Assembly (NCBI GenBank): GCA_034190875.2
Contig: CM067356.1
Location: 48,165,163 to 48,229,162, forward strand
Length of the DNA: 64,000 bases
Direction of reading: 5' to 3'
Source of the DNA: Urechis unicinctus
Lineage: Eukaryota; Annelida; Polychaeta; Xenopneusta; Urechidae
The notes under the pieces were generated by a model that saw nothing but the letters and a program-made list of their open reading frames with translations, was not told the origin of the DNA and ran no database searches. Positions 1 through 11,699 of this stretch are shown piece after piece; position 1 is the first letter of the stretch, and each line of letters begins with the position of its first letter. Position numbers and translations under genes: made by a program.

Positions 1-2010
1 ATCCCAACCGTAATGCATAACATATTTCCTTCCCAGGCCGCAGGGTTAGCATATGTGTCAGTCAGCGCCATCAGCGAGAAGATATCAAGCGCGGCTCATC
101 ACCTTACAGAGATATAGATATAAGTCAAATTGGAAATAGGTGACAACAATGTCAAACCCTATGACCAATCAGTGAAACTTATGCCAAAATTGACAGAATA
201 TGTCATGAACGTTGGAGTGACGGCGCTTCGGTAATTTTTTATTTCGAAGTTACACAAAAGGCGCAAACTTAAAGCATAAAAAAGATTTATCTATATCAAT
301 TTCATCGGTGGTTGATTTCAAATAGATAACGTACCCTCAGTGTAACGTCAAGGATTGGTTAGCGTTCTAAGATCATATGTTGGTACAATTCTAACATACG
401 TACCTCACAACAATAATCGCAACATTCCTCACAACCCTAGCCTCCCCCATCTTTCCGTCCTACATCCTAAGTTGATAAAATCTATTATAATGCCTTTATT
501 TCGTCTGTAACAGGGTATTTACCCCTGAAATCATCTGAATATAAGCCAATAAACGGCTATATATTTATCATATACAGATATCCGTCGATACAAGCAGCAT
601 CACTCCCAAATACAATCTATATTGATAATTCTCAAGACCAAACTCTTGAACAGGAAATAGGTTTGACAGAAGCAAAGGTTCAGATTGACAGCATTGTCAT
701 TGAGTGCTTTTGTAGAGCCACGAAAGTTATCAGGTCAAACAATATGTCAAGTGATTAGCAGACTCAAAGCGTGTTGTTAGTCTTAAAGCGTAAACAATAC
801 AATATCGCGGGAGGAATAGGCTCAAGCTTCCCACAGCAGCGTACAGGCAACCTTCACCATCGACTGCAGTTGATTTAAATGCCGTCACAAATGTAGACAG
901 TGATTAAATCATGCAAAATTTTCGAACATCCATGTTTGCATATATTCATTACTATTTGTTGCGTCCACTTACAATCCTGACTCAAGTGGTCCTGTACTAT
1001 CTCATAGACCCAAAAGGAAGTCAATAAGAAATCTAGTGCATGAACGCACATGTCAGTGCATCTTAAATCGCATATATCAATGAGGAACTCAAAGAAGGAT
1101 GTCCGTAATGCACAACTTTGATTGTACAAAGATATTCTATTATCAGGTCCAATACAGCAGCAGTATTGCAGTTGTTATCACTTTTATTTGCGACAATGTG
1201 GGAAAAGTAATACACAACACAGAAATCATCACAGATACCAGACTTACAAAATAACATGACACGATAAAGCAGCAGTACAAATAAACGGTAGTGTTTAAAT
1301 ATCTACTGACGGAACTGTCAAGTTAATACGTTAGCTTATTTCACACACAAAAACCACCAGGAGCGATATATTTCGCATACAGAAAAATCACAACACACGT
1401 TAAAGGTAGTGTCTAAGAATCAATGAGGACTATATTATGTATTGTGCTGGGACTGTGCTTTTCCGATAACGGACCTGAATAGGTGTGTTAGAAGAATGTG
1501 AACCTTTTAGAATAAAGAACTGTCACGTGGATAAGTACAGTATCGTATTATGCATTGGTACGAAGGTTTCATCATATCAATTACCGGTCACTTCACTAAC
1601 TAGAAGACATTTATTGTTCTACAGTGAATAATACTCTCCATTTCAAACTATTATTTAAAGCAATACACGCATTTTCAAAATCATTTCGATGGACATTCAA
1701 ATGTCAAGTTAAATATAAGATTTTCGTGGGATTATAAATCAATGATGCGCATGTATGCTGGAGGATATGATAGGTGGCAGTGGAGACAACAAGTCAACGC
1801 ACATGAGTTGCAAATGTTTATTTTTTTAATACTCTCGCCTCTCCCACCTTGGTTTGTAAATTTGCTGTTGCATAGACTGTTTAGTTTTGTACATATACTG
1901 TATACTTCTCTCAAACATCCGAGCTTGTTAAACCTCCTGCCCTGAGTGAGCTTAAACGCAAGAATTTTTTGACCGATGTGTGAACATACTCCACATATTT
2001 AATCATACCA
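1..2010. other. Intergenic DNA, no gene supported
   Basis: I see only short open frames (under 90 codons) on both strands, overlapping one another and showing no recognisable domain or transposon motif. The base composition is AT-rich and even. No tRNA-like, rRNA-like or promoter signal can be supported. Confidence 0.6.
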
Positions 2011-2283
2011 TTCTCAGATCCGTTATCCAGGACGTGGCTGTATCGAAGCGTTGTTCACAAGACATTTTGACCGGAATAGACGTGTTTATGCAGCCTATCA
2101 GTCGTAGAAGCGAAAACAAAAAACATTAACTAATAAACCTTATAATTTGTGAACTAGGTGTTTTATGGGATTCTGATAATCCAGGGAGCAGAGCGTTGTG
2201 CACATGGCATTTTGATTTGTAACTGCGCATGAAGTTTGACATGTGGATGCAAGCAATCAGCCATTGAAGCAAAAAGAAATATT
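2011..2283. repeat. Diverged direct duplication of about 115 bp
   Basis: Positions 2011-2125 and 2169-2283 share an ordered series of matching words: TTCTCAGATCCG versus TTCTGATAATCC, then ATCCAGG, GCGTTGT with CACA, CATTTTGA, ATGCA with CAATCAG-like text, and GAAGC followed by an A-rich run. The copies differ by many substitutions and small indels, so the duplication is old. No coding content is visible. Confidence 0.55.
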
Positions 2284-4116
2284 GTTTTTGCCTATTTCTA
2301 CTGAATGTTCTTAACCGTTCCAGTGTGATAGATGGGCGTCAAACAATGTTGTAAGAGGTTTACAAAACTTGTTTACTAGCTTATTCAAGCTTATATCCTC
2401 TCAGACAGAAACCTACTGCAAAGGCTGGTTTCGGAGACTATCAACAGTGTAAGGCAATAGCTCGTCAGTTGCACGTAGGGATTGCGTTTTCAAATTCATT
2501 GCGTAATCATTCAAATTCGAATTTTATCCATTTGTGGTAATCAGAGCTAGTCCACATATTTTGTTTCCACAGCACCATTAGCAGACCATCGGTTTGTTTT
2601 GTATAAAACTGATGACACATTTTTTAATTATAACAACCGACGCAGAAATTTTAGGTGCCAGCAAACATGACAGCGGAAATTGTCCAGTGGCAGAAGTGCA
2701 CGGACTGCGCTTCACTAACAAAACAGTGATTCACTGCATTGCGCTACTCCATATCCCACATCTCCTTCGCGCTTGCTGCCGACAAAGCCGAGTTAATCTT
2801 GCCATTCGCTCAGAATACATAATAACAGCAATCGTACCCTCCAGCAGGCATTAAGCCGGATTTTCATCCACTCAATTTCTCTGTCACTTATGATGTCGGT
2901 TAAGCTGGGGTAATCATTCAATATGATTTGAGTGTATTATCTTATCGTGTTTTGCCAGCTATCTTATCTGCCTGCGTTGCATTTTTGTACATGCTGCTAT
3001 GTTATCCACTAAATGGATCGCCTCGATCAATTACGTGACCAAAGATAGTATAATGAACGGGTAAAAACTACTGTCCATACTTGGCATCATCCATCAGTCC
3101 AGCCAGCGCCTTTATCTGATAGCATGGTCATTACTCATGAAAGATAACGACAACATAGAAACCGGTACTATTTGTCTGTATTGTGTAACGAAAGGGAGAT
3201 GTCGCTTGTTCGGGTTCGTGCAATGCGTAATGCAGCTACAACGGAAGGTACCGAATTGCAGAAAAGCAATAAACAGAAGCACGCCAGGAACCACATTCTA
3301 TATGACTTTATAACGGAATTTCATGTGTGCAGTTACTAGCTCTGTTAAGATAACATCGTTATAAAAATTGTATCGTATCGGCAAATTAACAAAACCTTTC
3401 ATTTCAGCACTGATTCCTTGCGCAGATTTCCTTCAGCTTGGTCATTCATGCTGGAAAGATAATGATGTTTGATGTTATTATGTGTTAATCAAAAAGTATA
3501 TGTGGGCTATAAAATCTATTTAATGCGTCTCAACCTGCCCAACAGGCACAAAACGAATGCAAAAGTCGTTGTTAGAAGCAGTTTTATATATCTAGGGCAA
3601 TAACTAATCGGATGACGTTTGCAGCGACGCATAACTGTCTCAACCGACGAAACAAATGTCGTTTGGAAGCAATACCATGGAAATGCACAAAACGTATACT
3701 CTAGCTTATACTATATTTGTGGCCATAGAAACGACGTCATATTGCTCGTTGCGTTCTGAAACGCGTTATTGCTATTCGAACATCCAAAGAATATGTTATT
3801 TAAACATCATGCTTAAACAATGAATTTTTCACAAGTGAATGGTGAATAATTCGAGCTGTTGAACATACTTTGTGCGGCATTTATTCCAGTCATGATAAAA
3901 AATAATATTACACTGTGTTAAATAAATATCATCAGTGATAACTGTACCTCGCATCTCAAAGCATATTGTTGTGCGTGGGTGAGTTGTCTTTATATTTGTT
4001 AAAGCATGCTTACCCTGGACATCATTTGGCATTGTATATATTTTGCTACGAACTATCGGCTAGCTATCGTCTTTTCGTCAGTCATTTTGTTTTAGTTATA
4101 TAAAAAATAGAAATGG
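2284..4116. other. Intergenic DNA, no gene supported
   Basis: The longest open frame here is 86 codons (2594-2854, plus) and has no recognisable domain. The text is ordinary AT-rich DNA without microsatellites. Confidence 0.55.
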
Positions 4117-4491
4117 TCTTATCAGCATTGTAATTGTGTTACTTAGTTAATGGCGTCAGTTTGTTTTCAATATTTGTCATACGTTTATTAAATACGTGCA
4201 ACTTACACGCTATTGTGACACATTATGGTTGATTATGCTATATCTAATCATCCCAGCACTATCATTAATAATTGATTTGCTTTTCCTATAGGGCATATGA
4301 ATTAACTGCGATGTTTGTGAGAAACTACATAAAATCCATTAATGACGTGGATGTATATGCGTGGGATATCTTTGTTCATTGGTATTATCAGCATTGTAAT
4401 TATGTTACTTAGTGATTTTAAATATTTGTCATGCGTTTATTAAATACGTGTTACTTGTATTGTGACACATTGTGGTTGTTTATGCTAGATC
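4117..4491. repeat. Direct repeat pair (about 128 and 108 bp)
   Basis: Copy 1 (4117-4244) and copy 2 (4384-4491) both begin TTATCAGCATTGTAATT. They share TGTTACTTAGT, AATATTTGTCAT, CGTTTATTAAATACGTG, ATTGTGACACATT and TATGCTA in the same order. Copy 2 lacks about 20 bp found in copy 1 (the ATGGCGTCAGTTTG region). The spacer of about 140 bp is unrelated. Origin is unknown: local duplication or two copies of a short interspersed repeat. Confidence 0.75.
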
Positions 4492-5588
4492 AAATTCCAC
4501 GAATCATTCTAATTGATCAACAAGGGATATGTATACCTCTTTGATATCATGGCATTAATGTGATAGTCACAGCGTCATCACCCCAGCATATGCCTTATTT
4601 TCATATCCATGTCCTGTTCCGGTAGATGTTTCTAACTTTTGTTCGCTATTGACGCCTAGTACCATTCAGCGAATAAGCTGACTTATGACACCCTACTACA
4701 CAGCTGGCTATATGTGTCTATTGTTGGTTGGTATTTGTTGTGATTACAAAAAAAAAATAAAAGTTCTGACAGTTCCTTTGTTCACAATCTTTTAACCATG
4801 CCATTGTGTTTTTTTCCCGAAGAATGATTGCCAAATAAATAAATTGTTTACCATAACATGTTGGGCTTTATTGGAATGCACAATATACTGTTGCCGTGAG
4901 TTGCTTTACACAAATGAATGTGAATTCGCCATAAATGGGCCGATGGCAAACATAAATACACTAAAGCAAGCATTCACCAACAACATGTATCATAACACAA
5001 TAAATATCCTAATACAGCTCTTTCTTTTGGTAAACAAATGATTGGACTGATCGTGATGGCCTTATCCCCTGTCTCAGCACGCAACATCCGTTACATCAAG
5101 GACATATTTACGTAAATACCGATGATGTGCAGGCGTACTATTTTGTCAAAACACGGCAAAGCGCATCATATTGAAAGAAAATTGGTAGAGACGTTTATCT
5201 GACAAAATTGCTGCTATCAGTGAGAATATATGAGTAATTCTTGGTGATGCTATCAACCAACCAATTTAGCTGTCGCACAATTTTGTGCTGTGGCTACTAA
5301 ACTTGCGAGTGTATCTTTCCACCACTCGCTATTAGAATGTAAAGTTTAAGTTTTGATTGTGAAGTCGATCGATTAGATTATGCCGCGACCCGTCAGTTGC
5401 ATCGTAAACGACCAGCATGGACCTAAAAGTCTATCAGCATACATTTGCTGATATAAAAGAAAATGAAATTTCGGCCCATTTATGACGTCATACAGCAATG
5501 CTTAGTAGGAGCATAACTGATAGCTATATGCTTTGCTGATGGCTTCCATCATCTAAAGACAAGGTTACAGAGAATCTGTCGAAAACCA
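4492..5588. other. Intergenic DNA left of the LINE
   Basis: There is no supported gene. The reverse complement of the part next to the LINE (5500-5588) does not continue reverse-transcriptase coding in any frame I checked, so the element appears to end at about 5598. Confidence 0.5.
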
Positions 5589-5620
5589 CTAGGTTTTTTA
5601 GCTATCCATAAGAAACCTAG
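5589..5620. repeat. Small hairpin at the LINE truncation edge
   Basis: The 32 bp segment has complementary 8 bp ends (CTAGGTTT and AAACCTAG) around a 16 nt loop. It covers the last codons and stop of the truncated ORF2, so it sits on the point where homology to the family is lost. It may mark the breakpoint or be coincidental. Confidence 0.4.
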
Positions 5621-7547
5621 CTATAAGCGGAGGCACTTTACGCTGAAATAGCAATTTTCCATAATGTACCCTGTCAAAGGCTTTACTAGCATCTAACAGA
5701 CAACTAAAAACATCACTATTTCTTTGTGTATAATAACTAATTGTTTCTTTATATACAGTCGTGCAAAGGATTGTCGAATGTCCCTTATGGAAGCCAAATT
5801 GAAGATCAGACGTACATAAAACATTGCCATACTGTTTAAGAATTATCATATCTAAAACTTTGCAAATTGAACTACATAATGCAATTCCCCTGTAATTATC
5901 ACTACAACTTAATGATGATCGCATATCTTTTGGTATCAAAACAATCGTTGAATTTAATAAATTATCAGCTGCATGGCCATGTGAAATCATAGCATTGAAT
6001 AGTTTACATAAACGACCAGCAAGTTTGGGCGTCCCGTTAATCAAATGGTCAGAATAAAGCTCACGATTGCCATCGCTTTTGTTATTCTTCAACTTTCCTA
6101 TACATTCAGATAAAACAGATGATGTAATAACATCATATCTTGCACTGTCATAACTAATACCAGCATTAACCGCTTTCATCACATCACGCATTTCATTATC
6201 GTTTGTGGGAACACTATTGAATAACGCCGAGTATTTATCAAGAAAAAGGTTTGCAATAGGCACTGGTCCACTTGCATTATCTACCACAGTAGGTACACTC
6301 TTACAGTTTGGATTGATCTTTTTTAGTTCACGCCAAATGTCTGTATTACTACATGCGTTTTCAGCCAGTTTTGCCTTCTTTATATCGAACTCATTTTTTG
6401 GGGCTGTGCGTACGGCATAATGATATTTATGACGTGACTGCTTCATTATGTCATACACAGCGCCTTTGTTAGGTTTGCCACACTCGATCCAAATCCAATG
6501 CCAGAAAAGTGATCGTTCTTTCACTGGTTTTACAATCTCTAACCATCCCGCAATTTTCCTTGAAACAGGCTTTTTTGACGGAATAGTTTCTTTAAAAGCT
6601 TGAGTACAACAGCCAACAATTGATTTACAAAATGCATCAATAGCGGTTTTGTGATTGCTATCACGGCACCGCTTATCGGTGCATTGAAACACAGCATGCG
6701 ATACAAACACGCCATCAAGCAAAATATCCAATTCACTCTTGTACCGATTAACATCTACCTCTGTTGCCTGACTCCACGAGAGCCGATCATCTCACAAGAA
6801 TCCCTGACTATCTGTAGACATTACGTTGTCAATATTTACATATATTGTGATGAATATAGCGTTATGATTTGACGGGTTTGTTGGGTCACGAATAACATTA
6901 CTGCATAGCAACTTACTGAAAACATTATCACTAACTAGAAAATGGTCGATACAAGACATCTGATTTAAAGCAAAATTAGTATATGTACAATCTTTTGAAG
7001 AGTTTTTACTGCTCCAAGAAACCCTCATACAATTTCTCTCCATAAAGTCATTCAAACAGCGAGTCTGTGCATTGGTTCTTTCAAACGATGTGTTTAAATC
7101 ACAGCAAATTACAACCGAGGTACAGGTAATTGAATTGACAATAGACTCAATTACATTAATAACCTCCTCATATTCGTTTGTTACTTTGTTTCTTGAATAA
7201 TTATCACAAGGCATATATACGCAAATCAATAGCACACTCCCCAAAGAAGAATCATTAATCGTAATGCCACAAACGCGCCTGTGAGGTATATCTATATGTG
7301 ACACATGCTTAGAAAGAGACTTTCGGTATAAAATTGCAGTCCCACCATAAGGGCGCCCTACTAGAATGTCAGATGTTGAGTCCATACCAGACTTTCCAAC
7401 AATTTGATAATCCTTATGCACATTATTTAACATCGAGACATTTTCTTTTAATAACCAGGTTTCTTGTAAACACATTATATCACAACTGCAACAGTTCAAA
7501 CAATCGCTAACATAGGGAGTACACCTCTTTATCCCTTCCACATTCAT
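5598..7547 (-). pseudogene. LINE ORF2: APE endonuclease plus partial reverse transcriptase, one in-frame stop
   Basis: ORF2 products nick target DNA and prime reverse transcription on it. The endonuclease part (7547-6795) shows CLQETWL, GGTAILYR, VYMPCD, CCDLNTSF, CIDHFLVS and a terminal PSNHNAIF. The last motif is normally SDH, so the catalytic Asp reads Asn (AAT; 6867-6869). A single TGA at 6792-6794 interrupts the frame. The same frame continues beyond it with SWSQATEVD and then the RT, so there is no frameshift; TGA from CGA by a CpG transition would be enough. RT blocks seen are LLNSTIVLIPK, SDNYRGIALCSS (about 5880-5910), DLQFGFHKGHST and LLDASKAFDRV (about 5665-5700, carrying the first catalytic Asp). 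The frame then stops after RFLMDS, before the template-primer block and YxDD. The copy cannot encode a working ORF2 protein. Coding probably began upstream of the ATG at 7547, since the frame is open to about 7601. Confidence 0.9.
5997..6104. repeat. 108 bp ORF2 segment, source-like copy
   Basis: This segment of the RT region (36 codons, CIGKLKNNKSDG to RLCKLF) is nearly identical to 7824-7931 in ORF1: I count two differences in 108 positions. In this copy it is flanked on both sides by normal RT sequence, so it is in its expected place. Confidence 0.95.
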
Positions 7548-7604
7548 AGAGCAAATATTAAAACCATTGCTGTTTGGACTATTATCTATGAGTGAAATTA
7601 CCTA

Positions 7605-8606
7605 TTACGCGCGTTTCGTCCAATACCGCCTGCATCCAATACCTTCAGGCCAGAATTCCGGCATGTAGAGCAGATTTATATCTCCAGTCTCTAAAGCTAT
7701 CCGGTATGAAAGTGTCCAAGATTCTGGTTTTGATGCGTATTCAATTTCGAGCACCTTGACGCCATGTTCTTCCAAAAACGATTTCAGCACTGACGAGTCG
7801 ATATCACGATGCACACGAAATACGAATAGTTTACATAAACGACCAGCAAGTTTTGGCGTCCCGTTAATCAAATGGTCAGAATAAAGCTCACGATTGCCAT
7901 CGCTTTTGTTACTCTTCAACTTTCCTATACAAATGCGGTTACCAAAAATGGCTCTAGGCCTCTCCTGGATTGTCTCCTTATCTCGCGCTATCTGCCGATC
8001 CTTCTTCTTCATTTTGCGCTGTTGACGCGGTTGAAGATGGAACTCATCTTCGTCTTGAGCGGTGCTTGACGAGGTCGTGGGTGTTTCTGGCCCGCCTTTA
8101 TTCGGAAGGGGAGTGGAAGGAGGGGGTTGCTCCGAAGCAATGTGCGCCACATGATGTGTCGGTTTCTGTGTTGCAACAGTGGCTGAATACAGCGGTTTTT
8201 GGGCTAGGGATGCCATTTGGGCTTCAAGTTTACAAAGTCTTTCGTTTATCGCAACAGCGGTACATTCCTCTGGAATGCTGCGAGGCAACTTGTTTAAGTT
8301 GATTGCCACAAACGAGACCGGCAGCTTGGCATCGCAAAATATTGAGTCGATTGTATTCAGACTCTTCATTATATCATCCATCTCTTTCATATGTGCTTTC
8401 TTTAGCCCTCGGCTCTGGCGCATTTCAATCGGTGGCAGATGATCTGAATAATTCTCCCAGAGTATTGATTTCGCCTCTGCAATGGCCTCAGGACAGTAAA
8501 ACTCGGCGATTACATCCTTAATACTGTCATTGGTAGCACTTTTCAAGTGGTGAAAGGCGTAGGTCAGCAGCTCATTCACTACAATTTTGTCTTGGCTACC
8601 TGCCAT
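7605..8606 (-). CDS. LINE ORF1 protein (RRM-like C-terminus) carrying an ORF2-derived insert
   Basis: This open frame of 333 codons has an ATG at 8604-8606 and a TAA at 7605-7607. ORF1 proteins of LINEs bind the element RNA. Residues 1-115 are the conserved N-terminal region (AKSILWENYSDHLPP, RQSRGLKKAH). Residues about 130-185 are Pro/Ser/Thr-rich, and about 185-225 are very basic (QPRQQRKMKKKDRQIARDK), fitting nucleic-acid binding. Residues 262-333 look like the RRM-like domain of this ORF1 type, ending FWPEGIGCRRYWTKR. Between the basic stretch and the RRM-like part, residues 226-261 are not ORF1 sequence. They are a 36-codon copy of ORF2 RT text, inserted without breaking the frame and ending at the presumed first strand of the RRM-like fold. 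The frame is intact, but ORF2 beside it is dead, so this is most likely a decaying insertion and not a host gene. Confidence 0.85.
   Translation of the reverse strand: MAGSQDKIVVNELLTYAFHHLKSATNDSIKDVIAEFYCPEAIAEAKSILWENYSDHLPPIEMRQSRGLKKAHMKEMDDIMKSLNTIDSIFCDAKLPVSFVAINLNKLPRSIPEECTAVAINERLCKLEAQMASLAQKPLYSATVATQKPTHHVAHIASEQPPPSTPLPNKGGPETPTTSSSTAQDEDEFHLQPRQQRKMKKKDRQIARDKETIQERPRAIFGNRICIGKLKSNKSDGNRELYSDHLINGTPKLAGRLCKLFVFRVHRDIDSSVLKSFLEEHGVKVLEIEYASKPESWTLSYRIALETGDINLLYMPEFWPEGIGCRRYWTKRA
7824..7931. repeat. 108 bp ORF2 segment copied into ORF1
   Basis: This is the second copy of 5997-6104, in the same orientation. The match starts at GAATAGTTTACATAAACG and ends at TTTCCTATACA, with unrelated text on both sides. 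It is exactly 36 codons and in the same reading phase as in ORF2. One difference is silent (a Pro codon) and one changes Asn to Ser. Confidence 0.95.
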
Positions 8607-9929
8607 AGTAGATTCGGGATCTGACGTATTGTAGCAGAAACGAGCAGGTTAACAGTCTTTAAGTTTGAGTCCTACCATTGAGTCGATAAAGATTGACACT
8701 TAGCTCAGCTTTTTGTACGACTTTTCCCGTTAAAAACCGCTATACAGACAAATTCGTACATCGAATCACAGTTATATCCTCTTTATCGCACGCGCGGTAT
8801 GATCACCAATCCAAAGTGCTAACTTTCGTCCACATAAGTGGACAGTAACTGTCACAATATCCGTAAATATCAGAGCTGTCTGAGCGTGTGCTGTCACTCA
8901 ATCAAACTATTCAATGATTATAATGTAATTAAAAAAAATAGCTGCGGGAATGATCGATTGCAAAGCGAAATTTATAAAACCTTGTGTTGTTCGAGATATG
9001 GCTAGTTTTAATGACATGTGTTGTTTATCACTATTTTCTAAACATATTGATATTGCATTTTGCATGCTAGTATAAAAATTACACTGGACTTGGCAATTAC
9101 ACTAAACTCTGGTGGTACTGTAGATGTGTTCAGCCTTGAACACTTGATCAGTTGTGTGCAGGGACTTTGTCTGGTACAAATTCAAGGATGAAACCTTAAA
9201 CGGGTTCCACATGACTGGATTCGGGTAGAATCACATTATGGAACCTGAAGAACACGCGGTAAATAAATGGACAATTGTTTTAAGGTCACACTTGCTTGAT
9301 TGCCATGGCTCACCTTGACATTGCCTCAGCATGAAATAAAGCAAGCATTGCACCACATACCAATCAATGAGAATGATTGCACATTAAAACGAACCCCTTA
9401 TGGAAAAATCATTCCAGGAGAGCGATACATAGTTATATGATGCTGACTTTCTCTGACATTTAAAACAGCTCTTGATCATATAATGTTTTCAATTTACGAC
9501 GTGGAATGCAAATCGTTAGTCATTTGATAAAGCGCGCACATCACCGCAATTTCTTTACGAAGAAAGTCCCATATAAAACTTATCTCGCTGTTTCTAACCT
9601 GTTATCGTCTACAAAGAGACAATTGTATTCGACAGTTCTAACTGACCTCACACTGTCAAGCCACAATTGCAGTGAAGACGCAATCGTAATTTCACCAATA
9701 TATAATAGATAATTGAATTATGTTATTATGATATTATCAAAGCTTGTGTTTCCTCTAGTTCTTAAGTGAGATACCTGTGTCTCATTTGCATTATGAGGGG
9801 ATATGATAAGAGGAACACATTTCATCCATCAACACCAAACTGATAGGTATATAGAAAAGATGATATCAGTAAAATAAAATCATGTTGTTTGTACCGAGTC
9901 TTTGACTCTAACCATATGTTTTATCGCGT
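8607..9929. other. DNA upstream of the LINE ORF1; possible 5' UTR then intergenic
   Basis: The first few hundred bases may be the LINE 5' UTR, because an ORF1 this complete usually has one, but no boundary can be seen. No other coding region is supported. The open frame at 9506-9712 (plus, 68 codons) has no recognisable feature. Confidence 0.4.
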
Positions 9930-10180
<251 letters not shown>

Positions 10181-10267
10181 AAATTCGCTTGGGCTTGCGG
10201 CGGACAGTGTGACGGCCACCAATGCAACCTGTCGTATCTGAACCATGGGCTTAGCCAGAGACCCGTC

Positions 10268-10288
10268 CACCCGTCCATTGGACGGGTG
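10268..10288. repeat. Perfect short hairpin after the GT tract
   Basis: Nine complementary bases (CACCCGTCC and GGACGGGTG) flank the loop ATT. The surrounding 10230-10360 is richer in G and C than its neighbourhood, with further CCCGTCC words nearby (10329 and 10336). No function can be assigned. Confidence 0.6.
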
Positions 10289-10727
10289 ATGTCGTCGATT
10301 TGGACTGGCTGGAATTTCCCACTTAAGCCCGTCCTCCCGTCCGCGCCTCCCAGGTCGGATATAATGAATTAGTCCAGCTAGTATAAACAGCTTATTAAAA
10401 GACAAACCGCAACGCAGCAACCGCTCATCTACGATCCAAATAAATACTGTTCTATTTGATAGCGCTTGTTATGACGCATGGGGTTTAATCAGCGTGATAA
10501 TACTTTAACGATGGTGATTGGAGTTAAGACCAGCCTTGCCGCCTCGCAAAACAAGGTCCCAGTCCATGTCGATGTTATACCTTCTCTAAAATGATACACG
10601 ATATGTTCGAGGTTTGTAAGAATATTGACAACCAGAAGGGTGGCTGGTATACATTGTACACGGTCGATTGGAGCATCGTTCTGAAATGTCTACCTTGTGA
10701 TATCGCTTTTCCCACGATCTAGTAAAC

Positions 10728-10777
10728 CATTGATTTGCAACTACATTTCTTTTTAACGGTCTGATATTTCACATAAC

Positions 10778-10808
<31 letters not shown>

Positions 10809-10886
10809 TTGATTTGCAACACACACTTTTGAACAACACACACACATTTCACATAACACAAGCACACACACACACACACATCGAAT
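10728..10886. repeat. Tandem duplication of about 80 bp containing (AC)n tracts
   Basis: The words CATTGATTTGCAAC (10728 and 10807) and ATTTCACATAACACA (10766 and 10846) recur 79-80 bp apart, each followed by an (AC)n run. The unit was probably duplicated by slippage or unequal exchange seeded by the microsatellite. Confidence 0.75.
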
Positions 10887-11699
10887 GCTGTTGTGGGATT
10901 TCCAGAGATAGTGTGTCGTGATCGGACTTTACATCGACCTGCATCATTCGCACACAACAATTGTCCCTTGTGTTACTGTGTGTCTAACCAACAGCCGTCT
11001 CATTACGATGAATAATAAATGGAACATTAATCATGCAGTTAATTATCCATGCTGGTTTGCCATTAATGCAATCTCTTGCTAGTTGCTGAAGGGTCATAGC
11101 AGTAGATTGATCGAGTACAACTGACGAGCTAGCTAACCCTAAGTTAGTAGTACCTGCTGTTAACCATGTTTTATAGTTTTTGTTGCAGCCGTTACGACAT
11201 GGCGCAGGATGTTAAAAAGATGCCCCCTGATTCTTATCTGATCTTGGGCGGTTTACATACAGTTTTTCTTACTTCCGATGTTGCTCTGTTTGAAACCAAT
11301 CTTACTTACGGCTTCAACTGTTTCGGTATTTAATATTTTTACCTGCGTCCCTCAGCTAATAGGACGATTTCCCATTCACTTTTTGTAATCGTTTTAAATC
11401 AATTAAACTTGTTAAAAGAAATTACCCACGATGATGATTCACCCAAAGCTACTGATTTTTGTTGAAGTCCCGCTCATGTTTTTGTTGTTATTTGAACGTA
11501 TTGTGCACCTAGCATTACTTCGCAGCAGAGCAGAGTCAAGCAACGGCCACCGAATAGGTTGCAGTAGTTATTTGAGATATCATCTATGGATAAATCGGGT
11601 CATAATCGACAAGAAGCGCCAAAGTAACAGACTTTATGTTAATCTGAAAAGGTTGCTTTTCATTGAACTCCAATGCAAAATAAAATAACCCCAAATGCA
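10887..11699. other. Intergenic DNA, no gene supported
   Basis: An open frame of 85 codons (11431-11688, plus) has no recognised domain. Nothing else is visible. Confidence 0.5.

Larger units (their letters stand above)
5598..8606 (-). mobile_element. Non-LTR retrotransposon (CR1/jockey-like LINE), 3'-truncated and decayed
   Basis: Read on the minus strand, the element has ORF1 (8606-7605), a short gap, then ORF2 with an APE-type endonuclease and the N-terminal half of a reverse transcriptase (7547-5598). ORF1 ends in TAA directly beside a TAG in the ORF2 frame, and the ORF2 reading then runs from about 7595. The element is cut off on its 3' side: the rest of the RT, the C-terminal domain and the 3' UTR are missing. 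That is not the usual 5' truncation produced by target-primed reverse transcription, so a later deletion or rearrangement is likely. The 5' UTR may extend past 8606, but its end and any target-site duplication could not be defined. Family placement rests on recognised ORF motifs, not on a search. Confidence 0.9.

Noticed and set aside
6539..6754. Second 71-codon minus-strand frame and plus-strand frames inside the LINE
   Set aside because: They overlap the recognised ORF2 in other phases and have no motifs; they are shadows.
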